Positions 6,419 through 6,540 of a stretch of 6,540 nucleotides of DNA are shown piece after piece. Position 1 is the first letter of the stretch, and each line of letters opens with the position of its first letter. The notes under the pieces are model-generated. The model searched no databases, had not been told where the DNA came from, and saw only the letters and a list, made by a program, of their open reading frames with translations. The stretch is from Gammaproteobacteria bacterium HGW-Gammaproteobacteria-14. Its GTDB lineage: Bacteria; Pseudomonadota; Gammaproteobacteria; Pseudomonadales; Alcanivoracaceae. Made by a program: the position numbers and the translations under genes. The stretch covers positions 1-6,540 of the forward strand of contig PGZG01000105.1 in NCBI GenBank assembly GCA_002840115.1, given 5' to 3'.

Positions 6419-6446
6419 TTGAAATGAAAAAAAGGCCCCGTATACA
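6419..6446 (+). promoter_or_regulatory. Weak sigma70-like promoter candidate in the murB 3' region
   Basis: TTGAAA (6419-6424, 5 of 6 to TTGACA) and TATACA (6441-6446, 4 of 6 to TATAAT) are separated by 16 bases. The -10 hexamer lacks the highly conserved final T and there is no extended TG. A transcript from here would begin near 6453 and end at the terminator near 6513, about 60 bases long. A chance match in an A/T-rich gap is quite possible. Confidence 0.25.
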
Positions 6447-6479
6447 GGGTGTGTCAAAACCCCTGCAGCAGGCTCCAAG

Positions 6480-6513
6480 AACAACGCCTCGGATTTCGGG
6501 GCGTTGTTTTTTT
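6480..6513 (+). terminator. Rho-independent terminator of the murB operon
   Basis: ACAACGCCTCG (6481-6491) pairs with CGGGGCGTTGT (6497-6507) over 11 bp with one T-G wobble and a 5-base loop GATTT. A6480-T6508 can extend the stem by one. A run of seven T follows (6507-6513). This is a strong intrinsic terminator on the + strand and would end the long exbB-to-murB transcript. On the minus strand the flank reads TTCTTGG, a poor T-run, so it is mainly one-directional. The bases from 6514 to the end show no recognisable gene. Confidence 0.88.
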
Positions 6514-6540
6514 AGGGCGAATGAAGACCTTTTCTCAGAT

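Noticed and set aside
6427..6449. Possible minus-strand terminator (CCC/GGG stem followed by seven T on the minus strand)
   Set aside because: Only three G-C pairs plus a wobble around an 8-base loop; too weak to call, and no minus-strand gene end is visible in the window.
6452..6457. Perfect TTGACA on the minus strand
   Set aside because: No -10 hexamer at 16-19 bases spacing; the only TATA-like sequence is about 6-7 bases away.
6386..6472. CCTGCTG and CAGCAGG pairing around the 3' hairpin
   Set aside because: Seven bases over a 73-base gap is expected by chance, and the right copy is part of a local CCTGCAGCAGG palindrome.
6092..6484. A 130-codon open frame on the minus strand across the murB end and the gap
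   Set aside because: Its product is Pro/Ala/Arg-rich and low in motif content, and it is antisense to conserved murB motifs and the 3' hairpin.
1..6540. Mobile element, CRISPR array, tRNA or new defence-type system
   Set aside because: No transposase, repeat array, tRNA-like cloverleaf or unfamiliar gene cluster was seen; every long + strand gene matches a known envelope or competence family.

Overview
The window looks like ordinary chromosomal DNA from a gammaproteobacterium, and all its genes lie on the + strand. The order comEC / exbB-exbD-like pair / msbA / lpxK / kdsB / low-molecular-weight phosphatase / murB is a cell-envelope neighbourhood of the kind known in Pseudomonas and the marine hydrocarbon-degrader group. 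The moderate GC and the presence of msbA between exbD and lpxK make an Alcanivorax- or Marinobacter-like organism my best guess. That is inference from recalled gene order, not a database match.

Layout: bases 1-299 hold the last 98 codons of comEC, the DNA-uptake channel. After a 27-base gap with a clear ribosome binding site comes a near-continuous run of seven genes: exbB-like (327-968), exbD-like (965-1381), msbA (1378-3126), lpxK (3113-4129, start uncertain), kdsB (4126-4878), a phosphatase gene (4875-5348) and murB (5356-6384). Five successive junctions overlap (four by 4 bases, msbA/lpxK by 14). The last junction has a 7-base gap. This points to one polycistronic, translationally coupled unit. 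I see no convincing promoter in front of it, so transcription probably starts inside or upstream of comEC.

The genes fit one theme. LpxK phosphorylates the lipid A precursor, KdsB activates Kdo for the inner core, MsbA flips finished lipid A-core across the inner membrane, and MurB makes UDP-MurNAc for peptidoglycan. The ExbB/ExbD-like pair would form a proton-driven inner-membrane motor of unknown partner, since no TonB or TolA gene is visible. The phosphatase is of the type that carries Trp in the active-site wall, unlike capsule-linked Wzb.

Bases 6385-6540 are non-coding. They hold a perfect 10-bp inverted repeat just after murB, a weak promoter-like pair of hexamers, and a strong + strand intrinsic terminator ending near 6513.

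I found no mobile element, CRISPR array, RNA gene of a known family, or new multi-gene system. The points most worth checking are a Lys in the ExbB-like protein where E. coli ExbB has the key Glu176, the ambiguous lpxK start, the absence of the ycaR-type small gene between lpxK and kdsB, and the structured region after murB.
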